Below are positions 1-64,000 of a DNA stretch of 64,000 nucleotides, piece by piece (within the stretch, counting starts at the first letter, position 1; every line of letters starts with the position of its first letter). Under the pieces are notes generated by a model, which was not told where the DNA came from, did no database searches, and saw only the letters and a program-made list of their open reading frames with translations. The stretch spans positions 186,001 through 250,000 of the forward strand of contig JAANDG010000040.1 in assembly GCA_036852015.1 (NCBI GenBank). The letters are read 5' to 3'. This stretch comes from Pelodera strongyloides (Eukaryota > Nematoda > Chromadorea > Rhabditida > Rhabditidae). Made by a program: the position numbers and the translations under genes.

Positions 1-188
1 TTCCGCCAAGGAATCAAATTTCTTAGTGGTACATATAAATACATACTAAAAGCTTGTCATCCGGTTGCTTGTCGATTCATTCAACCATTCAACCATTCAA
101 TTGTTGCTTGTCAACCTTTCATCATATTGATGCACACATTTTAGGTGTTAATAAATTTTTAAATATTTAAAAGCAAATCATGTTTTAG

Positions 189-46027
<45,839 letters not shown>

Positions 46028-47362
46028 TTGCCTAATTAGCATATTTATCACCATAAACATTAACGTATAATTTCTTAATATTTTCTAAAAGCATAGAAGT
46101 TATACTTGGATTTTAGTATGCATGAACTACGATTCGTTATTGTTTCGATTATTTTTAAAGCGAGTGTCCATCCTGTTTTTTGATTTTGAGTATTATGGCG
46201 AATCGAGCAGAACCTAAAGAAAGTTAACTGAAAGAGTCCTATGGATTTATTTCTGGTATCTCAATTTCTAAAAGAGGATGGATCCTGGCTTAAATTATTT
46301 ATAACATAAGCTAACTCAGAATCGTGATAACACCAAAGGTGCTGCGATATTTTTTAATATCTTTTACACTTTGTTAAAATTTATATTAAATAGTTTATAT
46401 CGATTGATATTGTGATATAGTTTTCGTTCAGTCGTGTACCATCCCATAATGTGCCCTTTGTAAGCCGGTTTTATCTCACTTATATATTTTTATTTTATTT
46501 ACACTTATTGTTTAGTAGTATACTGTAGTTTGTATTACCGCTATACATCGTCCCATTACTGTAGTCGCTACTAATAATGCAGTAAGTACGGTGCTGAGAT
46601 ATGCATAATACTAGAATGCTCAAAAAATTGGACGTTCTAATTTAATTCAACCTCACACTAGATTGCAATTGTAAATAAGATTAGAGCTATTGGGTAGAAC
46701 AATATTTTAATATTTATTTGTAATGGTACGTTCGGGATTTGGAAGAATTTTTGTCGCTATGGAGGGGGCTCGAACCCTGGTATGGTTGCTTGCGAAATTA
46801 GAACTTTACCTTTGCGCCACCACAAAGCTGCATTTGTTCGGACAAATCGGAAACACCAGTTATTCAGTTACATATTCCGAAAATGTGCTCCATTTTTCAC
46901 TTTGACGTGTATGCTTTGTTTAGAAGGTTGTGTCAGTTTTGTGATAAAAAATGTGTGATTAATTGTTTTTTTTATGGAAAAGTAAGCCTTGCACATTGCA
47001 ATTTTCTTCGCATACATTGACAAAACGCGGCTGGTGCGGCCAAAAAAAGCAGGTGCGCCTACATCTCGCCAAACTCGTGCCGCGCAGCATTGGAAAATTT
47101 TTCCTTGCACATTTTACTTTTGATAATTTCACAATGAAATGATCCCCAAGTATGCAGTTCCAGGAGAACATCTACTACACAAAAGAAGTGTCCAGAGAGT
47201 AAATACCCCTAGTTTCTCGACAAAGAATAATAATCGAAGTGTATCCATAAATGTTATTTATGTAATCGTCTTTGTGTTTAAATTCTTATAAATTGGCTTT
47301 CTTCCATCTGACAAATGACAAGATTTGGAAAACCGCGTGTATATATATTATCTATAAAGAAT
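46028..47362. other. lrp-1 3' flank
   Basis: AT-rich sequence after the lrp-1 stop. No canonical AATAAA was found close downstream, so the 3' UTR end cannot be placed. It contains one tRNA-like relic (46753-46825) and a GC-rich patch (47030-47095) with GCGCC-type words. No gene seen. Confidence 0.6.
46753..46825 (-). pseudogene. tRNA-like relic
   Basis: The minus strand has GTGGTGGCGCAAAGGTAAAG and CAGGGTTCGAGCCCCC. Downstream of lrp-1. Confidence 0.5.
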
Positions 47363-48184
47363 TCATTCAGGTGTATTCAGGCACTCCGACAAAGAATGCA
47401 ATATAACGACAAAATGTATATAAAAATATTTATTACATTTTTGTATAAAACAATGAAATAATGTGTGTAGTGTGTAGTGAAGGCAGCAATAGAGAGAAGA
47501 CGACGAATGGCGAATGTCGCTATTGAACAATTCAATAGTCATATTGATTCCTTTTTGAAGTTTTCCATCAATGAGTGTAAGTCGAATGAGATACGCATCT
47601 GAAATCAATATAAATAAATGAAACACAAATCACCAACCAACCTAACATGAACTACATTTTTCATAAAAAATATTATCTTTGAGAACTAACTCTTTCAACA
47701 AATATATGCTGAACAAAAAGTAATAAACTAAGTTTTTTTTATAGAAAATATTTTTTTTTCAAAATTAAAACTTTCGAGACTCAGTAACATTTAAAAAGTA
47801 TCGTTGACATTGTGGAAAACAGTCACTTACATTTTAGAGAAATCTTTGAAAACACAACAATGGAGAGAATTTGACATTGCGAAGTTTCTGATTGCGAGCA
47901 CTGTGGATATTATGAGTATGGAGATAAGGCAGAGGTCCTTAGTCCTTAGTTTGTGCGTTCAGATACCTAAACAAAAAGACTTTGCTTAGGAAAAGGGTTA
48001 GAACTGCTACATGACATTCTTGAAGCTATTATAGTTAATAAAATAACAGTATTTTAATAAAGATAATTAATAATTAACAAACCTTTTGCGGGAGGACAAA
48101 GAACGGACAAAGGGCTTCCAAAACTGCGATGACTCGGTGTGTTGTAGCCACAGCACCCCACAGTCCACGAGGTGAATTTCATAT
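47363..48184 (-). CDS. Possible two-exon short gene, unrecognised
   Basis: Doubtful. On the minus strand a candidate exon at 48083-48184 follows GATTTCAG, with ATG two bases after the acceptor (as in a trans-spliced worm start). Its donor is AAAG/GTTTGT. A second exon starts at 47598 after another GATTTCAG and runs to a stop at 47363-47365. Joined, they read MKFTSWTVGCCGYNTPSHRS... then DAYLIRLTLIDGKLQKGINM..., about 110 residues, ending in a low-complexity tail. A second frame of the first exon (EIHLVDCGVLWLQHTESSQF) also looks protein-like and would end soon after the junction. I recognise neither product. Confidence 0.25.
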
Positions 48185-48351
48185 CTGAAATCAGACGGCC
48201 GGCAGAAACGCTAAGAAAACAATTGCCAGTTTAGCATTGAGCTGGCCATTGAATCATACCATCATACGAAAGCAAACTACAACTAACCCACATCTCTTCT
48301 CTAGAGTGCCTCACAGACAGTAGTAAACTATTAATATATATATCCCCTCAT

Positions 48352-48760
48352 AGAATACGTCATGTCATAATACTCAATTAGGAAAAAAGAAGTGAATAAA
48401 ATTCGAAAAACGAACTACACAACATGTCATGGCAGGAAACCGGCGCTGGACTAGCACACACTACACTAGAAGTGTGGTACTCGAATTCGACTGGAGCCCA
48501 ACACCGGCCATATCCTACCTAACTAAACTACAAGTAAGCTAAATCTCTTAACTAGAATACGTCATAGTCAGCAGTAAACTATTAATGTGTATATACTGTC
48601 ATAGAATACGTCAAACGACAAGTAAACTAAATCTTTCAACTAGAATACGTCATGCCATAATAGTCAATTAGGAAAAAAATAAGTGAATAAAATTCGAAAA
48701 ACGATCTACACAACATGCCGCGCAAGAGAGGAAACCGGCGCTAGACTAGCACAGAAGAAA
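48352..48760. repeat. Direct repeat of about 110 bp
   Basis: AGAATACGTCATG.CATAATA.TCAATTAGG to GGAAACCGGCGCT.GACTAGCACA occurs at 48352-48462 and 48650-48755 with a few mismatches. Confidence 0.8.
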
Positions 48761-48937
48761 CAACGAAAATGAACCTAGCCATTTACCACATGTCATTCAA
48801 GTAGCGAGAACAACTAGCTATGAAAACCAAGAGAAAATGTCTATTTAAAGGGACGATCACATGGGGACTGGGACCCCATCATGGTGATGGGGTGAGGGTC
48901 GGAGAGGGCTGAGTCTTAGTTAGGGTCACAGTATTCA

Positions 48938-49157
48938 AATCATATAAGAACATCGTCTGCGCATTGCCGAAGGCTACTACCTTTGAGAGAGAAGGGGTAG
49001 AAAGAAACAGAGAGAGAGAGAGACAGAGAGAGAGGGAGAGAGAGATAGAGAGAGGGTAGAAAGAAAGAGAGAAAGAGAGATTAGTGATTAGTCAGGGTCA
49101 AACCACCCCACGATATTCTGAGAACCACATCTGCTCATTGCCGGAGGCTACTCTCTT

Positions 49158-49193
<36 letters not shown>
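48938..49193. repeat. GA-rich tracts within a duplicated unit
   Basis: GAGA tracts at 48985-49080 and 49163-49193, each preceded by a similar word (GCATTGCCGAAGGCTACT / TCATTGCCGGAGGCTACT), suggesting a direct duplication. Confidence 0.8.
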
Positions 49194-49196
<3 letters not shown>

Positions 49197-49199
49197 GGA

Positions 49200-51260
49200 G
49201 CAGGACTTGGTCTTGGTCTTACCGTATTTTTTTTTGTCTTGGTCTTACCGTAATTCTAAAGGACTACATTTAGCGGACTTATGCATGTTACCGTATACTT
49301 TGTTCGCATTTGGAAAGTGAACGTCTCTGGGATACGAAACGTTTCACCGTGTCGATGGTTCATTCACTTTCGCCTTGTAAATTCATGCATGTCTCTGTGG
49401 AGGGATTTTGTATGTTGACACTTTACATAAGCATGCGCATTTTTGTGTGACCCTCTGTTGAAATTGTACATTTGTGTAGGGGGTGTGCATGTTCGTGTTG
49501 TATGTATGGAAGATCCGGGAAAGCTCGCTCATTCGCGTTAAACTCGCGGTGTCGCCGCGCAAATAACGTGTGCCTATGAATCCTGTTGGCACAGGTGCCG
49601 CGCGGTTAAACAGCGTGCCATTTCTTCCCTGACAGGTTTTCGTGCCTAGTGTGGGGTTGGCTGATATTTTTCATTGTGTAATGTAATAAATAAACAGTTA
49701 CACTTGGTCTAAATGTTACCACATTAGCATTATGCACACTGCCACCCGTGATTTGATTTTCACGTGCGCTATGCATTGTAAATGAGTGGCGTTTTTTATT
49801 TGCGCTACAAATATTTTTTGAAACGAAGCAAAAGGTATTTCATTGTAACTATTCAAAGTCAATCAATAGCAATAATGGATACGTGTTTTTTAATAATAAA
49901 ATTATTTATGTTTAAATCCAACTACTGTATATCAGCATATCTCACGCCTGTGTAAGAAAGCATCTTTTCGTGTATTTTTTACTTTCCCGTTTGACATACC
50001 CATAATAAAATTCAAAAGTAATGGTTTATTATGTCAACAGTAACAGCAAAAGGCATAGTGACAAGTGAGAATCGAATAATCAAAATATATACACAAAAAC
50101 GGAAAGCAACTGTACAGACACGTAACCACGGAAGGGCAAAGACTTCAGTTGGTGTGAGCGAAGAGTTGAATCTCTGAAAAAGGAACTATACTCTCGTGCT
50201 GCGCTGCGAAAGAACTGCGCACACCGCCAGACGCTCGCCAGGTTCACGAGAGCCCGGAACACCCTTTTTATAACCTGGCGGAGCAGCCGCACACATTTAT
50301 CTGTTTATGCTTTAATTGTCTGCATTTTCGTACAATCGTTGCGCACCGGTTTTTCGCCGCCCACTATTACCCGAGTTTCTTCACATCTGCCTTATGCAAC
50401 TCTGAGCGACGATAATTTTGTACGATTGTGCTAACAATGAAAACAAATTCTTGTACATTTAGTGGGCAAATATTTGCTCTTTTTCTTTTCCCAACTACTG
50501 TCAAAAACAATTAGCTCTTTTGTTTGTTCAGTTAGAAGAGATATCTCAAATGGGGTCATTGACCACTTAGTTCGTATTAAATGAGTTAAAATCTAATAGG
50601 CCGAGAAATTCCACGAATTGCCGAAAATCGATATGATATAACTCGACTTTCGGCATTGCTAATTATGTAATTATCTGGTGTACTAAGTAAGGGTTCGGCA
50701 AGTGTGGAGATATTTTAAGCCCCATGCAATTAACTAGACTAAGAGTGCGTTGATAGATCTAATAAAAAATTAAATGATAATAATAATAATAATAAAATAC
50801 CTTCGGTTGTTAATCATAAACATCGGCGTAGACATATTCCTTGATTTCGTGCTTAGGAATAATAGTTGTGGTAGAAACAGAGGAACACATTTTTCTCTGA
50901 AAGTAGTACGTTATATCTTTGCAAAATTAACAGAATAAACATGAGGAAACATAAATATCGCCAAATTTTGGGGGCAGTAAAAGATCAGGCGGAAAAGGTT
51001 GACTGCCTGTGGAGCGCTGGCCGCGCTGCAATCGTGGGCCAAAGATGTGCCAACGGTGCGCCAAAGTATTAGACAAAATTGCATTAGTGGCGCACCCGTG
51101 CAATGACCGTCCACATATTGACATATTTTTTATTCAAATGTGTGTGGACTTCCAGAAACTCTAAGTCTGTACTCTTTCTGAAAGAATGCATCACAAATTT
51201 TACGAATTATAGAATATTATATTATAATTATAATAGAGCTCTTAACTTAACTTCGAATCT
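49200..51260. other. Intergenic, nothing recognised
   Basis: Mostly AT-rich unique-looking DNA. It includes a GC-rich patch at 50150-50285 containing GCCAGACGCTCGCCAGG, resembling a similar patch at 53380-53610, and an AAT microsatellite at 50777-50799. Open frames here are short and featureless. Confidence 0.5.
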
Positions 51261-51443
51261 TTAAAGCGAAATACCGGCCTGTTTATGAAACGCATCGCGG
51301 ACACCTGCATTCTTACGCAGCTTATGCAAATGAGTATAAATTAGAGTAAAAAATCGAGCTAAAATTCGAGTTACTTAGCATAAATACGTAAGAATTTAGT
51401 TGCACTCGATGCGTTTCAAAAACCGTCCGCTATTTCGCTTTAA
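51261..51443. mobile_element. Family A MITE, intergenic, with duplicated flanks
   Basis: Arms AGCGAAATACCGGCCTG and CCGTCCGCTATTTCGCT. On both sides lies a copy of a roughly 35-bp sequence (AATAGAGCTCT..AACT..AA then CTTCGAATCTTTAA, at 51230 and 51452), longer than a TTAA target duplication. Confidence 0.87.
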
Positions 51444-51761
51444 GAGTATCATAATAGAGCTCTGAACTCAACTTCGAATCTTTAACAAGTCAACCTATTG
51501 TGAAAAGCAACAAAAAAAACTGGATTTCGACGAAGGGAAAAGCCAAGAGATCGAGAGAAGAGAAAGATATAGATAGATGTGGAAATAGAAAATAGGGAGG
51601 GGAAAGAGAGAAGGAGAGAGTGTACTTCTAATGTTATTGCGAAAATAACGCACGAAAACAAAAAGTACACCGCGCACAGCTTGAATGTTGCAAAACTCAA
51701 CGCTGTCCATAATATAATACATCAAAGATTATCTTCGGCATAGACTTTTTCATGTATATAT

Positions 51762-52072
51762 ATCTTATTATATAAAGTTGGGAGCTTTGTTTGTTTGCTT
51801 GTGCGTTTGTTTGATTGTACGTTTGGATGACCCCTCTCACAAAAGTCCAAAAAAAGGCTGCATATACGGAATGTGTGTGGTATATCGTTCGGGCGAGTCC
51901 GCGGCGCTCAAAGTACTTCGATTAAAATATAAAGAGCATGCAAATCTAGAGCAACAAAATAAGCAATACAGCGAAGATTTTAGCATATGCTAATTTTTTG
52001 AATCACTTTTGAATGCACGTTTCACGTATGTATGAAATAAAAATGTACTAGAGGGTCGCCTCAGGCGGCGCA
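51762..52072. mobile_element. Short Helitron-like non-autonomous element, copy 1 (tentative)
   Basis: Begins TCTTATTATATAAA and ends at GTCGCCTCAGGCGGCG, a GC-rich hairpin (CGCC-TCA-GGCG). The same beginning and end flank a second, different interior at 52929-53162. The 5' TC and 3' hairpin recall Helitrons, but a clear CTRR end was not seen. Confidence 0.35.
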
Positions 52073-52928
52073 GCCGTCTGCTTTGTTATAACTGTAATAT
52101 GAAAGTATAATACATTTATATCAAAACGCGACACCTATGATATATATGTTTTTTGCATAAGTCAATAGTAAAGGCACATCCAAGTTTCTAAAACAAGAAA
52201 GTACAAGAAATAATAACACACATAATCAACCGGTCAACTTGGGCTAGAATAAAATTGAATCGTATGCGTATGAATATATAAGATATCCCGAACAAGTGAC
52301 GAAGTGCCTACACTTTATATGACGAAGTGAACTTGCTCAAAACATGGCCCAGGCAATCATAGTATCAAGACTAAACCTCAAACTTGGATACATAAGTTAG
52401 CCAAGCAGCCGTTCCACTTAAAACTCAAAAGTGAAACCACTTATGATAAATTAATGCCATAAAGACTAGGAGAAAGTCAACCCAAACGTGCCCTTCAAGC
52501 CCCTTTTATACCAAAAACGCCCGTACGTAAGAGTGTTATCAATCAAAGGGGGCTTTCCCTATTGGCAGAAAGGCGATTTTTAGTTCTATAACGCTTAATC
52601 AGTATTCGCCTTCGGAGTCTTATTCTTACGTATAAAACATCCACGAGTTTTTGAATTGGTCTTGAATAAGCCAATGCTAGAGTTGGTAATAAATGACAAT
52701 TATATCTGGACACAATTGGAAAACTGTCTGATTGTGAGAGCTGCAGAAGTGTAGTTAGAAAAACGTGCCCCACAAAGTTATATTATTGAATAATTAAAAA
52801 TTGCCTGTGCGTATTTGTGTTGTGAGTAATACCGCAGGTCAACAATACATCAATATTGATATGGTACCTTTTATTATCTTAAAAGGCTGAAAAAATACTT
52901 TGTATGAATAAATCTAAATAGCAATGTC

Positions 52929-53162
52929 TTATTATCTTATTATATAAAAGTAACTGTAGCGTAATTTGCATACCGACGTGCGTTACGGAAATGCAAATTT
53001 TCGTGTTCGGGTATAAAAAGAGTGTCGCATCTCAATATCGAAGTATGCATATGCAATTGTTTAATATCATGTGAATTTCTTATGATACGTTTGAAACTTT
53101 GTATATAAGTATGCACAGGCTAAACCAATCATTTTTCCATGGAAGTCGCCTCAGGCGGCGCA
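52929..53162. mobile_element. Short Helitron-like non-autonomous element, copy 2 (tentative)
   Basis: Begins TCTTATTATATAAAAG and ends GTCGCCTCAGGCGGCGCATT, as in the 51762 copy, with unrelated interior sequence. Confidence 0.35.
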
Positions 53163-54751
53163 TTCAAACAACTTGCAATGTAGATTGACCAAAAACGGAA
53201 ATGTTTTAAACGTACACAAATTTTGAGATAACAGTCACATGGCTAAAGTAATTAAGATAAGCCTCTACAGGACAAGGCTTATTACTTCAATTCTCATTAA
53301 TAAAGATGATAAGACGTACCAGGTACAGAGCGTGTTTATGATCTGAACACATTATTATTATAGTACAATGATTGCGATGATCGCAGCGCACTTCGCCCAG
53401 TCTTCGCCGGACTCTCGCCAGGTCCGAGCAAGTGCTCTGATGCTCTGACTACCCGTTCGCGAAAACCGGGCGAAGATTGGGCGAATGCGCCGCGCACTCT
53501 TTTTATCTGCTCTTTTTCATGGCACACCAGGCGAGCGTCTGGCGCAGACTGGGCGAAGTGCTGGGTGAACACTTTTTTAGCCGCGCACTCGCCGAGTTTC
53601 GCGTTGTAGTGTGTTGCTACACCACTATTGATAAGTTCCAGACCATGATGCTATATGTTCCCCCAATCTTAATAAGGTATATTATACGCAAAATATCATG
53701 CGCGGCAAATTGTATGGCACTATTTGTATTAATCCAAAACCACGTGTCATGCCCCTTTAATCTTTGCCTACTCCATTCAAAGATACGGTAAATTGTCCCA
53801 GCGACTTAATTGTAATATAACAGCCACTATACAACTACAAACAAAAACTCCCATTGTCCGAGACATCTTTATGACATTCTTTGTTTTACATTTCTTTCTT
53901 TCTTTGTAATATACTACTGATTTATTTTATACCCCTTATCTCTCTAGTTCGAATCGTAAATTTGTTGAACAAAACCAGTGAAATTCTCCAAAATTTCAAA
54001 GAAATAGTACTAGTTGCAGCCGATTCTTTAGATTTTAAATGCACACCATAAAACATCAAACAACCCGAATAATATAAAAGCTTTATACACACGAGAAACA
54101 AGCAGTGAAGCAACAATATAATATTTTAAACAACTTCCATATGAACATCCTTCTTACTGGCTTTTCTATATACAATCTCGGAACAATACTTATAAAGCAA
54201 CAAGAAAAATACTTGCGGCGCTAAGAATTTAGAAGTGCGCGGCGATAAAATAGCCCTCGCAGCGCAACAAACAAGCTTCTCCTCATGACAAGTGCATGAA
54301 GTAAAGTAATAGTGCAAATACCAACGTTAAAAAGTCACCACTTATCGGACAGTAATCAGTGCAGCTGAGTATCATTCAAATTTGTTAAACCAAATCATAA
54401 AATCCCGTGCCATGCAAATAATGAACTGAATATTGAAGAGAAATGCCTTAGTGTCATAAACTTATACACTTGTAATAAAAGCAAAGTAGAAGACAAAAAC
54501 TGGCTATAAAAAAATTTCGCTAATGACTAGAACTTATTATATTATGCCTTCACAGCCTTCACAACCACCGCTAATAAGAAATAAAAAGCTCCAAAATTTT
54601 CAAAAAAAAGGCTTTTTAAACATGTCAGAGATCAATCTTACAATTAGTTTCTTTTAAGTTCTAATGAAGCATCATCAACGGGCATTAACACTCATAAAAC
54701 TATGGTAGACCAAAAATTCAAACCCCTGAGTTAACTTCACTACCTTATATT
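53163..54751. other. Intergenic downstream of tbcd; nothing recognised as a gene
   Basis: Contains a GC-rich patch of GGGCGAAG/CTTCGCCC words (53380-53610) and one end of a CACGTG/TTAA element (53738-53760). The rest is AT-rich and presumably includes the tbcd 3' UTR just left of 54752. No ORF with recognisable content. Confidence 0.5.

Positions 54752-64000
<9,249 letters not shown>

Noticed and set aside
53336..53791. GC-rich ORFs on both strands between the genes
   Set aside because: Arg/Ala/Ser-rich products of a GC-rich repeated patch (GGGCGAAG words); no start context or homology seen.

Overview
The window reads as nuclear DNA of a nematode (inferred). Introns are short to medium and mostly end in the worm-type acceptor TTTTCAG or TTTTAG, without a long pyrimidine tract. 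The two large genes are recognisable animal genes. Several TTAA-flanked MITE families are scattered through the introns. I cannot name the species. The very high intron density argues against a close C. elegans relative.

Region 1 (1-46027, + strand) is one huge gene: the megalin/LRP-type endocytic receptor (lrp-1/LRP2 family), lacking only its 5' part. I could place 103 coding exons from 189 to 46027. Joined, they stay in one frame for 3,860 codons plus a stop. The order is: end of a YWTD propeller, EGF, 8 LDL-receptor class A (LA) repeats, EGF pair, several YWTD propellers separated by EGF modules, 10 LA repeats, EGF pair, propeller, EGF, 11 LA repeats, EGF pair, propeller, EGF pair, one transmembrane helix, and a cytoplasmic tail with FxNPx(Y) and SH3-ligand motifs. 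The 8/10/11 LA counts are those of megalin clusters II, III and IV. The introns carry at least ten copies of one palindromic MITE, members of other TTAA families, GA/CT microsatellites, about nine decayed tRNA-like sequences and one apparently intact tRNA-Thr(AGU).

Region 2 (46028-54751) lies between the genes. It holds the lrp-1 3' flank, a doubtful two-exon minus-strand gene (47363-48184), direct repeats, a GA-rich tract, one MITE with duplicated flanks and two short Helitron-like elements. No convincing gene was seen in most of it.

Region 3 (54752-64000, - strand) is the 3' half of the beta-tubulin folding cofactor D gene (TBCD family). Eighteen exons join in one frame to 663 codons and a stop; the 5' half lies beyond the right edge. 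The two genes are tail to tail and functionally unrelated (receptor endocytosis versus tubulin folding).

The points most worth checking are: a MITE end serving as the splice acceptor of exon 98; complementary GA/CT tracts either side of the frame-neutral exon 82; a YWTD-like pseudo-exon in the intron before exon 93; a furin-type site in the last propeller; MITE families inserted end to end on shared TTAA sites; and a palindromic element with minisatellite arms enclosing a small membrane-protein ORF. All exon boundaries were read by eye from splice signals, frame and domain pattern; no transcript evidence was available.
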